Below, in pieces: positions 44,972-55,757 of a stretch of DNA of 64,000 nucleotides. The position numbers were made by a program, and so were the translations under genes. Location of the stretch: assembly GCA_032718475.1 (NCBI GenBank), contig JAUCBJ010007572.1, positions 1 to 64,000 of the forward strand, read 5' to 3'. The notes under the pieces are model-generated. The model was given only the letters and a program-made list of their open reading frames with translations. It did no database searches and was not told where the DNA came from. The DNA comes from Nemertoderma westbladi (Eukaryota; Xenacoelomorpha; Nemertodermatida; Nemertodermatidae). Every line of letters starts with the position of its first letter. Position 1 is the first letter of the stretch.

Positions 44972-46314
44972 ATGTTCATGTTGGCCGAATTTAAGTCTAC
45001 TTAATACACTGTACTTAATACCATAGTATCAGTACTTGTTTACTTAATGCTCTTTACTTAATAACTCAGTACTTGTTTACAAAGTAATACTCTGTACTTG
45101 TTTACTTACAACTCTTGTCAACTTTTTCACGCTCATTTTAGTATATAATTTATGAACTTAGATTCGAATTATGTTGTAATAACTATTTATATATTTTATG
45201 TAAAGTAGTACTCTACATTGGGCTGATCAGTTTGCTGATCAGTGAACATTGTGCGTGCCGAACGTAGTGAGTTAGTGAACATAATGCCACGAGATTAGAA
45301 CATTGTAATAAAAGAATTTACAGTCATTATGTGTTTATTTTTATTCCAAAATTGTAACGTTAGGAAACTGTTAATTTTATACCATTAACCAACCCAAACT
45401 CAGGTCAAAAAAAGCTCATACAAAAACATTAGTATGAAAATTTCATCTACGCAACCCATATAAAATAAATATATTGAACTTTTGAAGGCAGTGCCATCGG
45501 TACGTGTACCGGTACACAGCAGGCAGTTACTAATGTTTCAGTTGTGCCTGTCTGGCATTGTGTAGCATTTCATATTGCTCTTGTTTACTGTCTTTGACAA
45601 CGTAAATATACCACAGTTAAAATACTATTGTGTTTGAGTCGTCGCGCGACTTTAAGACTTTAAATAATGTTACAATTTCGGAACAAATGTCAATTTATTT
45701 ATTATCCCCAATATTTTTGTAATACTTTTGCAGAATAATTTCCATCTATTCCGTGTATTTTCTATAAAAGTATGTTCAGTGTGTTTTATACAATGAACGT
45801 TTATTGCAGATAGACACGGTGTATGTTTAATGTTATTATAAGTACATAACGAAATACTTATTCTGAATATCCATTTTCACTACGGGGTTGGTTTTTGGGA
45901 CAGTTTTTTTTTAAACCGAGTAGTAATTTGTTACTAATAACTATATTTATTAAATCTTGCAAATTTTGTGTGAAATCGCACAAGTGTGCCAAATGGTGTG
46001 TTATACAACATGAACGCACTTAATGGGCTAGTCAGCCTCGAGGTCAGAACACCATAAAGTACTTTACAACAAGAACAGTATGACGTATGTAGTTTTATTC
46101 TGACAATGTACCATTACGAAACAAAAATAGTCAACTATTTCCATCGAAACAACTCTTGCCACATATATCCAGACATATAAACACGTACACCACCACGTAC
46201 GTTATGACCTGACCACGCATAAACCTGTTATTGTTATTATTCACAATACTCACTCAACGTGCCGTTAGTCAGTTCGTTATTATAGTAATAATTTAATTTT
46301 AATTTTTATTTTAG
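44972..46314. other. 3' flank of the protease and end of RTF1 intron 5
   Basis: AT-rich with repeated TACTTAATAC-type words and a possible poly(A) signal AATAAA near 45307. Partial copies of MITE family M3 lie at about 45195-45360 and 46010-46115. The intron ends with ATTTTTATTTTAG at 46314. Confidence 0.5.
45195..45360. mobile_element. MITE family M3, diverged copy
   Basis: GTAAAGTAGTACTCTACA, GAACGTAGTGAGTTAGTGAA, GCCACGAGATTAGAACA and the outer TTTATTCCAAAATTGTAACG match the better-preserved copy at 52255-52445. A further half copy (GAGGTCAGAACACCATAAAG, TACTTTACAACAAGAA) is at 46045-46110. Confidence 0.55.
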
Positions 46315-46900
46315 GAGTAAAAATATTGCCGCAATCAACTATATAAACGTGCGAAACCGAAAGACAAATATTAAAGAGAAAGAGCTAGCGATAATCCGGG
46401 AGGCCCAGGAGCGCAGACTGCAGACTGGAGACGACCCGTTCACGAGACGCAAGAGTACGCCGGTGTTGGTAACCAAGTCTACAGACGGAGTCCCATTCCT
46501 AACCAAACTCAAACAAAGAGAGGCCGAAGTCACTGCCAAACGTCAACAGGAATGGGACAATATCAAAGCTGAACAAATACAGAGGCAGTCCCTGGCACAG
46601 AACACGTCCACCCGTACTGGTATAATGGCTACTCTCATTGGGGACTCTATGTTGCTAGGGCAACGGGACTCCCCTGGTGGGGGGGCCCCTGAGACTCAAC
46701 CAGACAATGTCGATGGCACCCCAGTAGACAGTAAAGGCGACCTATACTCAGTACACGACTTTGATATAACTATCGATTTACCCATGGGTTCTGGGACCGC
46801 CCCTCCCTTGTCTGTGATCCCAAAGTCACAAGACACCGGATTGACCCCCAAGCGTTGTTTAGATTTGGATTCGTATAAGAAAATGCGCGGATTAATTTAG
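46315..46900 (+). CDS. RTF1: RTF1 exon 6 (last)
   Basis: The exon completes the split Arg codon from exon 5 and reads SKNIAAINYINVRNRKTNIK, the RTF1 segment after the LEERAE coiled coil. It continues through DDPFTRRKSTPVLV and the conserved VHDFDITIDL motif to LDLDSYKKMRGLI and a TAG at 46898-46900. The direct continuation across a 12-kb intron confirms that the exon-5 donor at 34169/34170 is the one in use. Confidence 0.95.
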
Positions 46901-47570
46901 CATATTTGTATTATAGCATTGTGGTGTATGTAGTTTGTACAATTATTGTACATAATGGCTGACCTGTGGTACAATTGTTATCAATTACGATAACTTTGAG
47001 TTTTTTTTTTTTACGAAATTTTGAGTTTCACAACAAAATAACGGGAATCTCAAGTTAACATCATGTTGTATTTCTAACTACAGTATTGCATTCATGATGT
47101 ATATCATTTGTAATGGGTTGTAATTTGGGGAGTTTTTCCTTTTTTTGTGAGACTCAACAATTTATGGACCGATCTCGAAGTATTCATACTTAACTCACAG
47201 TTCACTTTTACTCAGATATTCATAAATATATTATTACTTTTATTATTAATATTCGGTTTATTTAAAAAATATAGCGATTATAATACTGTTTGCTGTCAGT
47301 ATTAAATACGAAATCTGATATTTGACAACTCTATCACCCCCACCTTAACGCACAGTTATTTTTGGTCTGTCTGTCTGGAATGTCTACTAGACCAAAATCA
47401 CACAGTTATTAGAATCTCAAATTAATGTTTTATTAGTCTTGGGAAGGAGTCAATATATAGTCAACAATTTTGGTAAATTAATAATAATTAATCAAACCAA
47501 CTCTGTTACGTGTTTGATGTGTACGCTGCTGTACGGTAAACATCAATGTCACTCATATTTTAACAAACGA
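46901..47570. other. RTF1 3' flank
   Basis: AT-rich, presumably holding the RTF1 3' untranslated region. No canonical poly(A) hexamer stands out, and no other gene is seen. Confidence 0.4.
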
Positions 47571-47574
47571 ATGA

Positions 47575-48835
47575 TTGTCACTGTAATTGTATGAGGTGTG
47601 TGTCACTGTGATTGTATGAGGTGTGTGTCACTGATTGTATGGGGTGTGTGTCACTGATTGTATGAGGTGTGTGTCACTGATTGTATGAGGTGTGTGTCAC
47701 TGATTGTATAAGGTGTGTGTTGGTGTGATTGTATGACGTGTGTGTCACTAATTGTATGAGGTGTGTGTCACTAATTGTATGAGGTGTGTGTTGGTGTGAT
47801 TGTATGAGGTGTGTGTCACTGATGGTATGAGGTGTGTGTCGCTGTTATTGTATGAGGTGTGTGTCACTGATTGTATGAGGTGTGTGTCACTGATTGTATG
47901 AGGTGTGTGTCACTGATTGTATGAGGTGTGTGTCACTAATTGTATGAGGTGTGTGTCACTGATTGTATGAGGTGTGTGTCACTTATTGTATGAGGTGTGT
48001 GTCGCTGTGATTGTATGAGGTGTGTGTCACTGATTGTATGAGGTGTGTGTCACTGATTGTATGAGGTGTGTGTCACTGATGGTATGAGGTGTGTGTCACT
48101 AATTGTATGAGGTGTGTGTCACTGATTGTATGAGGTGTGTGTCACTTATTGTATGAGGTGTGTGTCGCTGTGATTGTATGAGGTGTGTGTCACTGATTGT
48201 ATGAGGTGTGTGTCACTGATTGTATGAGGTGTGTGTCACTGATTGTATGAGGTGTGTGTCACTGATTGTATGAGGTGTGTGTCACTGATTGTATGAGGTG
48301 TGTGTCACTGATTGTATGAGGTGTGTGTCACTGATTGTATGAGGTGTGTGTCACTGATTGTATGAGGTGTGTGTCACTGATTGTATGAGGTGTGTGTCAC
48401 TGATTGTATGATGTGTGTGTCACTGATTGTATGAGGTGTGTGTCACTGATGGTATGAGGTGTGTGTCACTAATTGTATGAGGTGTGTGTCACTGATTGTA
48501 TGAGGTGTGTGTCACTGATTGTATGAGGTGTGTGTCACTGATTGTATGAGGTGTGTGTCACTGATTGTATGAGGTGTGTGTCACTGATTGTATGAGGTGT
48601 GTGTCACTGATTGTATGAGGTGTGTGTCGCTGTGATTGTATGATATGTGTGTCACTGATTGTATGAGGTGTGTGTCACTGATGGTATGAGGTGTGTGTCA
48701 CTGTGATTGTATGAGGTGTGTGTCGCTGTGATTGTATGAGGTGTGTGTCGCTGTGATTGTATGAGGTGTGTGTCGCTGTGATTGTATGCGGTGTGTGTCG
48801 CTGTGATTGTATGAGGTGATTGCGTGAGGTGTGTG
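47575..48835. repeat. 23-bp minisatellite between convergent genes
   Basis: The unit TGATTGTATGAGGTGTGTGT plus CAC has about 54 copies, with variants CTAATTG, CTGATGG and an extended CGCTGTGATTG. It fills the space between the 3' ends of RTF1 (plus strand) and the calcyphosin-2-like gene (minus strand). Confidence 0.95.
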
Positions 48836-49100
48836 CACTGTGCAGTTCGTGCAATGAGGATGAGACATGTCTGTAAGTCCCAGCGCCTACGTGGTACTTT
48901 TTGTTATCATGTTTTGTCAGTTTTTACTTTTTAGATTTTTGTAATTACTAAATAAATATTACACCTTGATAATCAATTATTTTACAATCTGATAAATATA
49001 AATAAATAAAAAACTGTAATTTTTCAAAACAAATATTTCTTTAATTTTCTTAATTCTAAATATTTATAATTTAAACAGATTTTCTTAATTAATTATATTT

Positions 49101-50711
49101 TTAGTAACACCAGGTAGTTTTGATAAACTTTATAAATGATTGGTTATCAGTTATGGCTAGACTAACTCCCCAATGTATCTCCTCCCACGCTCTATAACAG
49201 ATACCTTGGGGCGGCAGACCCCCGAAGTATTGTCTGTAGTCATCAGCCTGTCTCGAGGGCAGCCACTCCCCAACGGCTTGTAATCGTGCGAACTTATTGA
49301 GAGTAGCGGAGTCAACCCGACCGGAATGCATCGGGTCGAGTTTCTGAAACACCTTACGGGCTATAGCCAATCGTAGTTCATCGGGTTCCTGGATGACCGT
49401 TGCCATAAGCAACCCGTAGTTAATTGGTTGATCCGGGGAGCCATTGGCGACGAGATTCCGAGGCCAAATCTGAGTTAATTCTTCAGCCGAAACGGGAATA
49501 CGGAAGGAGTTCAAACCGCGCAGGAGTTTATCGTAAGTCACATCGTCGGTTTCGGTGATACTCAACTTCCGGAATAATTCTCCGAGTCCGGAAATCGTTT
49601 TAACGCTTCTGTTTCGTATCGTTTCGACGACGCGGTTTTGTATTTGTTTAAGGAATTCCGGTGGATTCGATGCGACCGGGGGTCGTTCGAACTCTGAGTC
49701 GAATTCGGTAACTCGGATGATGTACCGAAATAACTCGGAAGGTGGCGAACCTTCCGGGTTGCCGACCAGCACGGAACCCGTTGGAACGAGAACCAACGAG
49801 TTGCCGACGGCGAGATCGTCGAGGTGGAAAGGGGAACCGGTTGACGGGTTGATGAAAATCCGTCGGTCTGTGAACGGCAGACTGGAGGAACGACGGCCGA
49901 GTCGACGGAACTCGTAGAACGTCAACGACGAATCGCAGAAGAAGAAGAATCCGTACAACTCCTTGAGAGCCAATCGGCTGTTAGTCGTTACTAGGCGACA
50001 GTCGAAGCGGAGTCGTTGAGAGGCCGCACGGTGCGAGGGATGCACGCTGGATGACGTTGATTTGTTTACTTCCTCCTTAGCAACGATGCTGTCTTGGTTG
50101 CTATGTGGGGAATCCTTGGAAGGCGGTGAATTACAAGGGCTGTTAGGAGGAAAGTATTGTTGCAGCTTACTTTCAGTTTGAATGTTATTACTCCCATATT
50201 CTGTGTTTTTAATGTTTGTTTGTAAGTTTTTACTTTCAGTTTCTATATAGTAAGTAAATGCGCGGTCAGTCTCAGCTTGTCTTTCTTTCAGTTTAGCTGC
50301 GGCTATCAGCGGCGACTCTAGAGGGGCGTCACGGGCGCTGCGCGTTACCCGTTTCGCTTTATCATCCCGGTACTCGCGGTAAATATTCTGGAAGTGCTCC
50401 GGGGCCGCTGGGAGGTGTTCCGGTACTGTATCCGGAACGCCCGGTGTGCGGATTGGCAGTTTGTATCGGCCCGGGTTGGGCGCGGGCGCGGGGTCCCAGG
50501 GCGCGGGCGCTCTGTATCTGTCCCGTCCCGGTGCCGTGCCCCATGACACGGTGGATCCGGACCCAGCGGAGACCAGCCCACCAGAACGGCCGCTATACGG
50601 CTGTATGAGGACGTCCTCGTTGGTGAATTCGTTAAGGTTGAGTGAGGGTACGCTTACGGGAAACTCACCGGAATCGCGGCTGTGGGATGTTGGTACTGTG
50701 TTAGTAAACAT
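49101..50711 (-). CDS. calcyphosin-2-like protein, intronless
   Basis: The minus-strand frame runs from the ATG at 50709-50711 to a stop ending at 49101, 536 residues. The N-terminal 200 residues are Pro/Ser-rich and probably disordered. A globular part with LTFYEFRRLGRRSSSLPF and a VGNSLVLVPTGSVLV strand region follows. A C-terminal helical part contains an EF-hand-like unit, RKVFQKLDPMHSGRVDSATL, whose loop has D1, S5, G6 and D9 but lacks the acidic position 12, so calcium binding is doubtful. Size and order resemble calcyphosin-2 (CAPS2), an EF-hand protein of ciliated tissues whose vertebrate gene has many introns. The family call is from recall and moderate; the gene itself is convincing. 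An RFX-type X-box lies 290 bp upstream. Confidence 0.6.
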   Translation of the reverse strand: MFTNTVPTSHSRDSGEFPVSVPSLNLNEFTNEDVLIQPYSGRSGGLVSAGSGSTVSWGTAPGRDRYRAPAPWDPAPAPNPGRYKLPIRTPGVPDTVPEHLPAAPEHFQNIYREYRDDKAKRVTRSARDAPLESPLIAAAKLKERQAETDRAFTYYIETESKNLQTNIKNTEYGSNNIQTESKLQQYFPPNSPCNSPPSKDSPHSNQDSIVAKEEVNKSTSSSVHPSHRAASQRLRFDCRLVTTNSRLALKELYGFFFFCDSSLTFYEFRRLGRRSSSLPFTDRRIFINPSTGSPFHLDDLAVGNSLVLVPTGSVLVGNPEGSPPSELFRYIIRVTEFDSEFERPPVASNPPEFLKQIQNRVVETIRNRSVKTISGLGELFRKLSITETDDVTYDKLLRGLNSFRIPVSAEELTQIWPRNLVANGSPDQPINYGLLMATVIQEPDELRLAIARKVFQKLDPMHSGRVDSATLNKFARLQAVGEWLPSRQADDYRQYFGGLPPQGICYRAWEEIHWGVSLAITDNQSFIKFIKTTWCY

Positions 50712-51330
50712 TGTCACAACAATTTGCTAATGGGGTGTATCAATTTAAAATAATTTATACAGTATATTCGGTTATAAAGGCATAAATTTTAGGGATGAAT
50801 TTAGGCTGTTTAAAATATCATTCTGACAATTTGGTGTTCTAAATGGTGTGCCCCTATCAGATTTTCAACTATTCCACTTTTTTATTTACCGCATTACTAC
50901 AATATTAAAGTTATTACGCCTTGTACCGTGGTGCCGGTTCGCGGTACTGGTGGTACACAGCCTACAATCAGAAGTTTACCTGGATAACTGTATTATTGTT
51001 TACAATGGTTGCCATGGCAACATTGCCATGCCAACCATTGGAATTGAAGTTGGAAAATAGTTAACAACGAAGTTGCGTAATGGATGCGCTCGCTATATAT
51101 TGTCCCATGTGAAGTCAAGTATACCAGACTTTCTGCTGTTATAACACTAAACAAATTAGTATCCGTGCAGGTTAAAAGAAAGATCGATAAGCGCTATAAA
51201 ACACTTATAGGGAGAAATATGCAATATGTCGTACAACTATGGCGGCAATGGCAACTATTAATTGCTTATAACCCAGTTTTACCCTAAAATCCCGACACTT
51301 ACAGCTAGGTGGTCGTTTCTATCGTCAGAG
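50712..51330 (-). other. upstream region of the calcyphosin-2-like gene
   Basis: Contains the X-box at 51008-51021 and a diverged copy of MITE M4 at about 51098-51250 (CCCATGTGAAGTCAAGTATA, CCAGACTTTCTGC, GCGCTATAAAACACTTA). No exon is seen. Confidence 0.45.
51008..51021. promoter_or_regulatory. RFX X-box-like site, palindromic
   Basis: GTTGCCATGGCAAC fits the X-box consensus GTNRCC-N(0-3)-RGYAAC at every position and is a perfect palindrome. It lies about 290 bp upstream of the start of the calcyphosin-2-like gene. RFX factors drive ciliary genes in animals, which fits the tentative product. Two other consensus matches lie inside coding sequence (44012, 49399), so chance is possible. Confidence 0.4.
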
Positions 51331-51349
51331 GATGACTTCGTCCACCTCC

Positions 51350-51895
51350 TGGTATGAATAACTACAACTACTATCGGCATGCTGCATTGCTGCTGCACTA
51401 TATATATATATATTACATATATATTTAGAATGCTGTGACGGCTTGTCAACGAAATTGGGCCGCCATAACTCCCTAATCACCTTTGTACATTAGTAGATTT
51501 GATAGATTATCTGCATCTTCAAGGCTAGTGTCCTTTAAGATGCGTCTCAAGAAAGTCATGGGCTGTCCACCATGCATATTCACTCCGTGATGCCGTCAAA
51601 ACACAAGATTGGGCACTATGGCTGGTCCTTACGGCGAAAGCAATGTTCTGCAAAGCGGGGGCGGCTTCGTTCAAGTTTAAAGCTAGGTGAGACTTATGAA
51701 ACAGCTCCAATGTTGTACTGTATATAGTCTGATGGGATGTACTTGACACAATGAAGCAGCGCGCAGCATTCTTGTATACGTGCCATCCATAGATTTGGTA
51801 TCCTCTGCAGCTAGAGCCCAGCATGGACTGACATAGGAGTTCTGGTTCTGGTTTGCAACCATCGAGATTAACGAGTCTCCACGAAAAGATCAATA
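51350..51895 (-). mobile_element. LINE C-terminal/3' end, degraded
   Basis: The reverse complement matches 31800-32270 of the RTF1-intron LINE: the CCCATGACTTTCTTGAGAC, CCAGCATGGACTC and GCAGCATGCCGATAGTAGT landmarks are present. The copy has frame breaks. Its 3' end is near 51360, with a (TA)n patch at 51400-51420. The missing 5' part may be the fragment at 52930-53950, separated by other insertions. Confidence 0.7.
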
Positions 51896-52254
51896 GTTGT
51901 TAGGTGGCACATCTTTGGGTCAGGGACCAACTTATTTGTTTTAATTTCATAAAGGGACTCTCTTTTCCTATACATGTCCGCAATACTGTGATGAAGGAAC
52001 TTTAAATAAGAAATTTAACAAAAAAATACAGTAAGGAATTTCAAAGACCTCAGGGGGCACGCCATCTACTCCACGATTGTTCTAGATGCTCTTTGCTGCA
52101 GTCTTGATTTCAGCCAAAGAGATGCCACCAATGTTGTTTAGTTTCTTTAATCCACTAAGTGGCTTAAATTTTTATATACTGTATATGATATCTGCATAGA
52201 TTTAGACATAGACAATACAAAGCATAAAATTGCACTGAAGTAAAAACCGCTTAC

Positions 52255-52445
52255 GGCAGTAATAACTATTTACATACTTGTGTGTAAAGTAGCACTTTAC
52301 AGTGTGATGATCCGAGTGGCTTTGTTACACGAACGAACGTTAGTGAGTGAGTGAAAATAAAGCCACGAGGATCAGAACACTGTAAAGTACTTTGCAACAA
52401 GTATGTATGTAGTTTTATTCCAAAATTTTAACATTACGAAATGAT
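52255..52445. mobile_element. MITE family M3, best-preserved copy
   Basis: Inverted inner arms AAGTAGCACTTTACAGTGTG, then ATGATCCGAGTGGCTTT, face AAAGCCACGAGGATCAGAAC, then ACTGTAAAGTACTTTGC. Outer parts CAGTAATAACTATTTACATA and TATGTAGTTTTATTCC recur at 45170-45360 and 46080-46110. Confidence 0.65.
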
Positions 52446-52691
52446 TGTATATTCATTACAGTATAAGTGATAGAAACTGCACAAATTAAACTAGTTGCTG
52501 TATAAATAAATGTAAAAATGACATAAATTATGTTATAAATAAGTTAGCTTATATTTATGGTGGCGTTTGGAGACATGTTATAATAATATAGCTAGGGCCT
52601 ACTGGTTATTAATAGCTATACCCCGCCTACCGGTAGGTAATGCAGTAGGCCTATCTGGCTGTCAGGCAAATTTCCACCTATTGTTTACGTG

Positions 52692-52768
52692 GTATCCATG
52701 ACGGCGTTAAGTAATGTCCACTAGGGGGGCATTACTTAACGCCGTCATGGTTACCACGTAAACAAGAA
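52692..52768. mobile_element. small foldback element
   Basis: TTGTTTACGTGGTATCCATG, then ACGGCGTTAAGTAATG, is inverted as CATTACTTAACGCCGT, then CATGGTTACCACGTAAACAA. The arms are about 37 bp with one mismatch, around a short spacer CCACTAGGGGGG. Confidence 0.75.
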
Positions 52769-52929
52769 CACCAAATACAATACTAAATGTACAGGCCAAT
52801 ACAATGCTGTAATGTCCTCTAAAGTTGTAAAGTGCTAAATAACAACTCGCTGTAAATACTAACAGCGTTGAGTAATGTTACAATTTTGGAATAAAATATA
52901 TAAACACAATGGAATATTTGGTAGGGCTA

Positions 52930-53960
52930 CAGTCTACAAATCATCATTTTTGATGCCATGCTATGAAATGGTGGCACAACATGATGGTTTAAAATATGTG
53001 GTATAATGATAGTTGCTCGCCGGGATCGTGATAGTTCGGAGTGAGGATATGAATGGGGATATCTGACAGACTTATATATACGACTTATATGTGCATGATG
53101 TACCTCAAAGTTATAAGGCAATACCCTGCCATTGTTTAGGAGCTTCTCAAAGTGGGCCTTCCAACCTTTGAGGCGTTCAGCTGGAGTTTCAGCCATAACC
53201 TTGGTAGTTAGATGGCCTTCCTCCAAGTGAGTAGGTTTGTTGATTGCCATGCCGGGCTGTCGCCTCTGATGCAAGAGCCTCATACCTGTTACTCAGCTGT
53301 AGTGTGAAGCTGGATCTTACGCTGGGCTGTGGCGATAGAGGGGAGCAATCATGCCTTGGCAAGGGCGATTTCTTAGCTCTGTTAGCGCGGAGACTAAGTC
53401 ATACCTTGGTCACAATAAGGCGGTGATCACTGGAGATATGTCGAAGTGTAAATGAACTACAGTCTTGTACAGAGCTCCTGTATTTCCTACGAAACAGAAT
53501 ATGGTCTATCTGGGACTTGTGACCATTGGGCCCAGTATGATTCCATTAATTTCCAGTCCGCCTCTCCTCTTGAACTGGATCCCAGCCGAGAACAATCCAT
53601 TTCCAGAGATTAAATCTTGAAGATGGACGGAGTTTCGGTTAACACTATTGCTGTAGACCCAGGGCGATGTAGGTGATCGATGCAGACTTGCATTTTAAAG
53701 TCTCCCAGGAATGTTAAGAATGCATGCTGATTCACTCCATTAGTGGCTGCTTGTAGATTCTGGTAGAAATTTTCCACCTCCTCTACTGTGGTGAATAGCA
53801 TACAATTAAAATCAACTTAGAAAACTTCTTAGCCAGTCTTTCAGAACATGAGAAGTGGCAACGGATGATGAGGTTAGAGATTTGGTCTATTTTTTCCAAT
53901 GCTGCATGTGTAATTGCATTCATCTATAGATCCATTACTACCATTGCCGCTATCAACTGC
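52930..53960 (-). mobile_element. LINE endonuclease-to-RT linker region, degraded
   Basis: Minus-strand translation gives an endonuclease-domain trace (EEVENFYQNLQAATNGVNQH, then AFLTFLGDFKMQV; later a DHRLIVTKV-like segment). The linker AETPAERLKGWKAHFEKLLN, then NGRVLPYNF, matches 30790-30865 of the RTF1-intron LINE. Many frame breaks are present. Confidence 0.7.
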
Positions 53961-55560
53961 GATGCGAGGGAATGTCGCCAACCTCCCCCATGTCCTTAAT
54001 CAGAACCTCATCAGTCTGTCCAGTGTGCATTCGGTGCCCTTGAATACCCACTGCGCTGTGTTTTGAGTAAACATAATGGCCAATCTACCGAATCAATCAC
54101 ACATTCCAAAAAGCTCTCTAGTTTCACTCATATTTTCTGAACTCCTTTATAGACTTATCTTAGAACAATAATTATCAAATACGGTATGTCATTTCCCATG
54201 TCTTAAAAATACGTTGCCTTTACCTTCCGTAAAAAAACTAAGTCAAAAACTATCTTTATAAGCTATTGAAATTTTATTTATTTGAAAATATGATATGATA
54301 CTCGTAATACAATCAATTTATTTAGGCTCTCCCTCGGTGATCACGAACCACATACCCAGACAGGGTTGCTGAGAGAAAAAAAGTGGGCCCGAATAATGTA
54401 ATAATTGTGGAAAATCCGAGACCCTATTTCTTATTTTGATGTGAAATAGGTGTAACATAGAATCAACTCCAACTGTTACACCACCTGTGAAATGAACTTA
54501 TGTTCTGGAATGTGGCTTCTGAGATTAGGTACCCGTTGCTGGTCCCCCTCCCCTCGGATCAGATGGCCACAACTGGCTCTGCTTCCGCCGTCAGTCATAA
54601 CATATCCGTTAATTAATTTAAAAAAATTTTCTTCACACGTTAAAATATAATTTTCTTACAATAAAAATAGAACAAATTCTATGTCAAACTCATTTTTAAA
54701 TAATTAAAATTTTGATGTGCAATAATTGTATAATTATCGGTGCCATTTTCACGTTATCTGAAAATATTCTGATACACAAATGGGAATGATTTCCGAATTG
54801 TCATCCTATTTACAATGTTATTAATGAAACAAAGTAGGCCTACTGTATACAAAATAAAATAAATATTTTTATTAACCGCCCTTTCTTTTACAGTACATTG
54901 TACATACTGTACATGGTACATAATTTGATTACTACATTACTGCCAGGTAGATTAGGGATAAATAGCTTACGTTATATTGAGTTTGTGTTAAAACTTCAAC
55001 TGATAAACCAGGAGCAGTAGTCACTGAGAATGTCACAGTTACCTAGCAACCGTATTGTGTCTGTAAAGCAGCAGGGTGGCCAGTAATGACCACAGTCTGA
55101 CTCAGATTGGGTGTGTGTGGGTTGCTACATTATTGATTAGATTTCCAGTCTGGTCCATTCACAGTAGACTTACTACTGTATAATAAGACTTTGTAGGCTT
55201 GCCTATATTTTATTATTAAATTTTACAATTTATTTAAGTATTTAAATTTACACTGGTAGAGACTAAGCCGATAATTATGGATTCTGACATAAAGTTTTAT
55301 TTTAATTACTTTACAGTTGGATTTATAGAAAATCCGCGTATTACAGTACAGTAGTATTCGAAATAGCCTTTGAAATTTATTTAATTAAATTTATGGCTGT
55401 CATTACGCGAGTGCGCCCCCCCCCCCCCCCCCCCCCCATCATGGTATGATTGGACCTGGTTGTTTACATTTCTGGCCCTAGAACTGATACCGGTATTAAT
55501 TATGTGTTGTATTTATCTTACCGCGTTATAATTTTAAGCAAACAGGATATAAGTAAGCCA
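53961..55560. other. repeat-rich intergenic DNA, no gene seen
   Basis: AT-rich, with a C-run at 55416-55438 and a second consensus X-box (GTTACCTAGCAAC) at 55038-55050. No exon with plausible splice sites and composition was found. Confidence 0.4.
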
Positions 55561-55562
55561 GA

Positions 55563-55757
55563 GGGCGGGGGGACTTCGAAACATTTAAAACTAATCCGTC
55601 TCCAGGGGAAAATCGACGCAAATACAGTATTGAATTTCGTTTATTGTTTTGGTTATAATAACGTGTCGCTGTAACCTGCACCTTTCCCTAAATTGATAAT
55701 TTAACGTATTATTTCGCCGAGAAGGGATTTACGTCCGCCCCCTCTCCCTGTCTTAAG
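55563..55757. mobile_element. MITE family M1, diverged copy
   Basis: GGGCGGGGGGACTT at the left and CGTCCGCCCCCTCTCCCTGTC at the right form poor inverted termini. The interior TTTATTGTTTTGGTTATAAT, ACGTGTCGCTGTAACCTGC and CCTTTCCCTAAATT is the M1 core. Confidence 0.55.

Noticed and set aside
49399-49413. X-box match GTTGCCATAAGCAAC
   Set aside because: It lies inside the calcyphosin-2-like coding region; chance or coding constraint is more likely than regulation.
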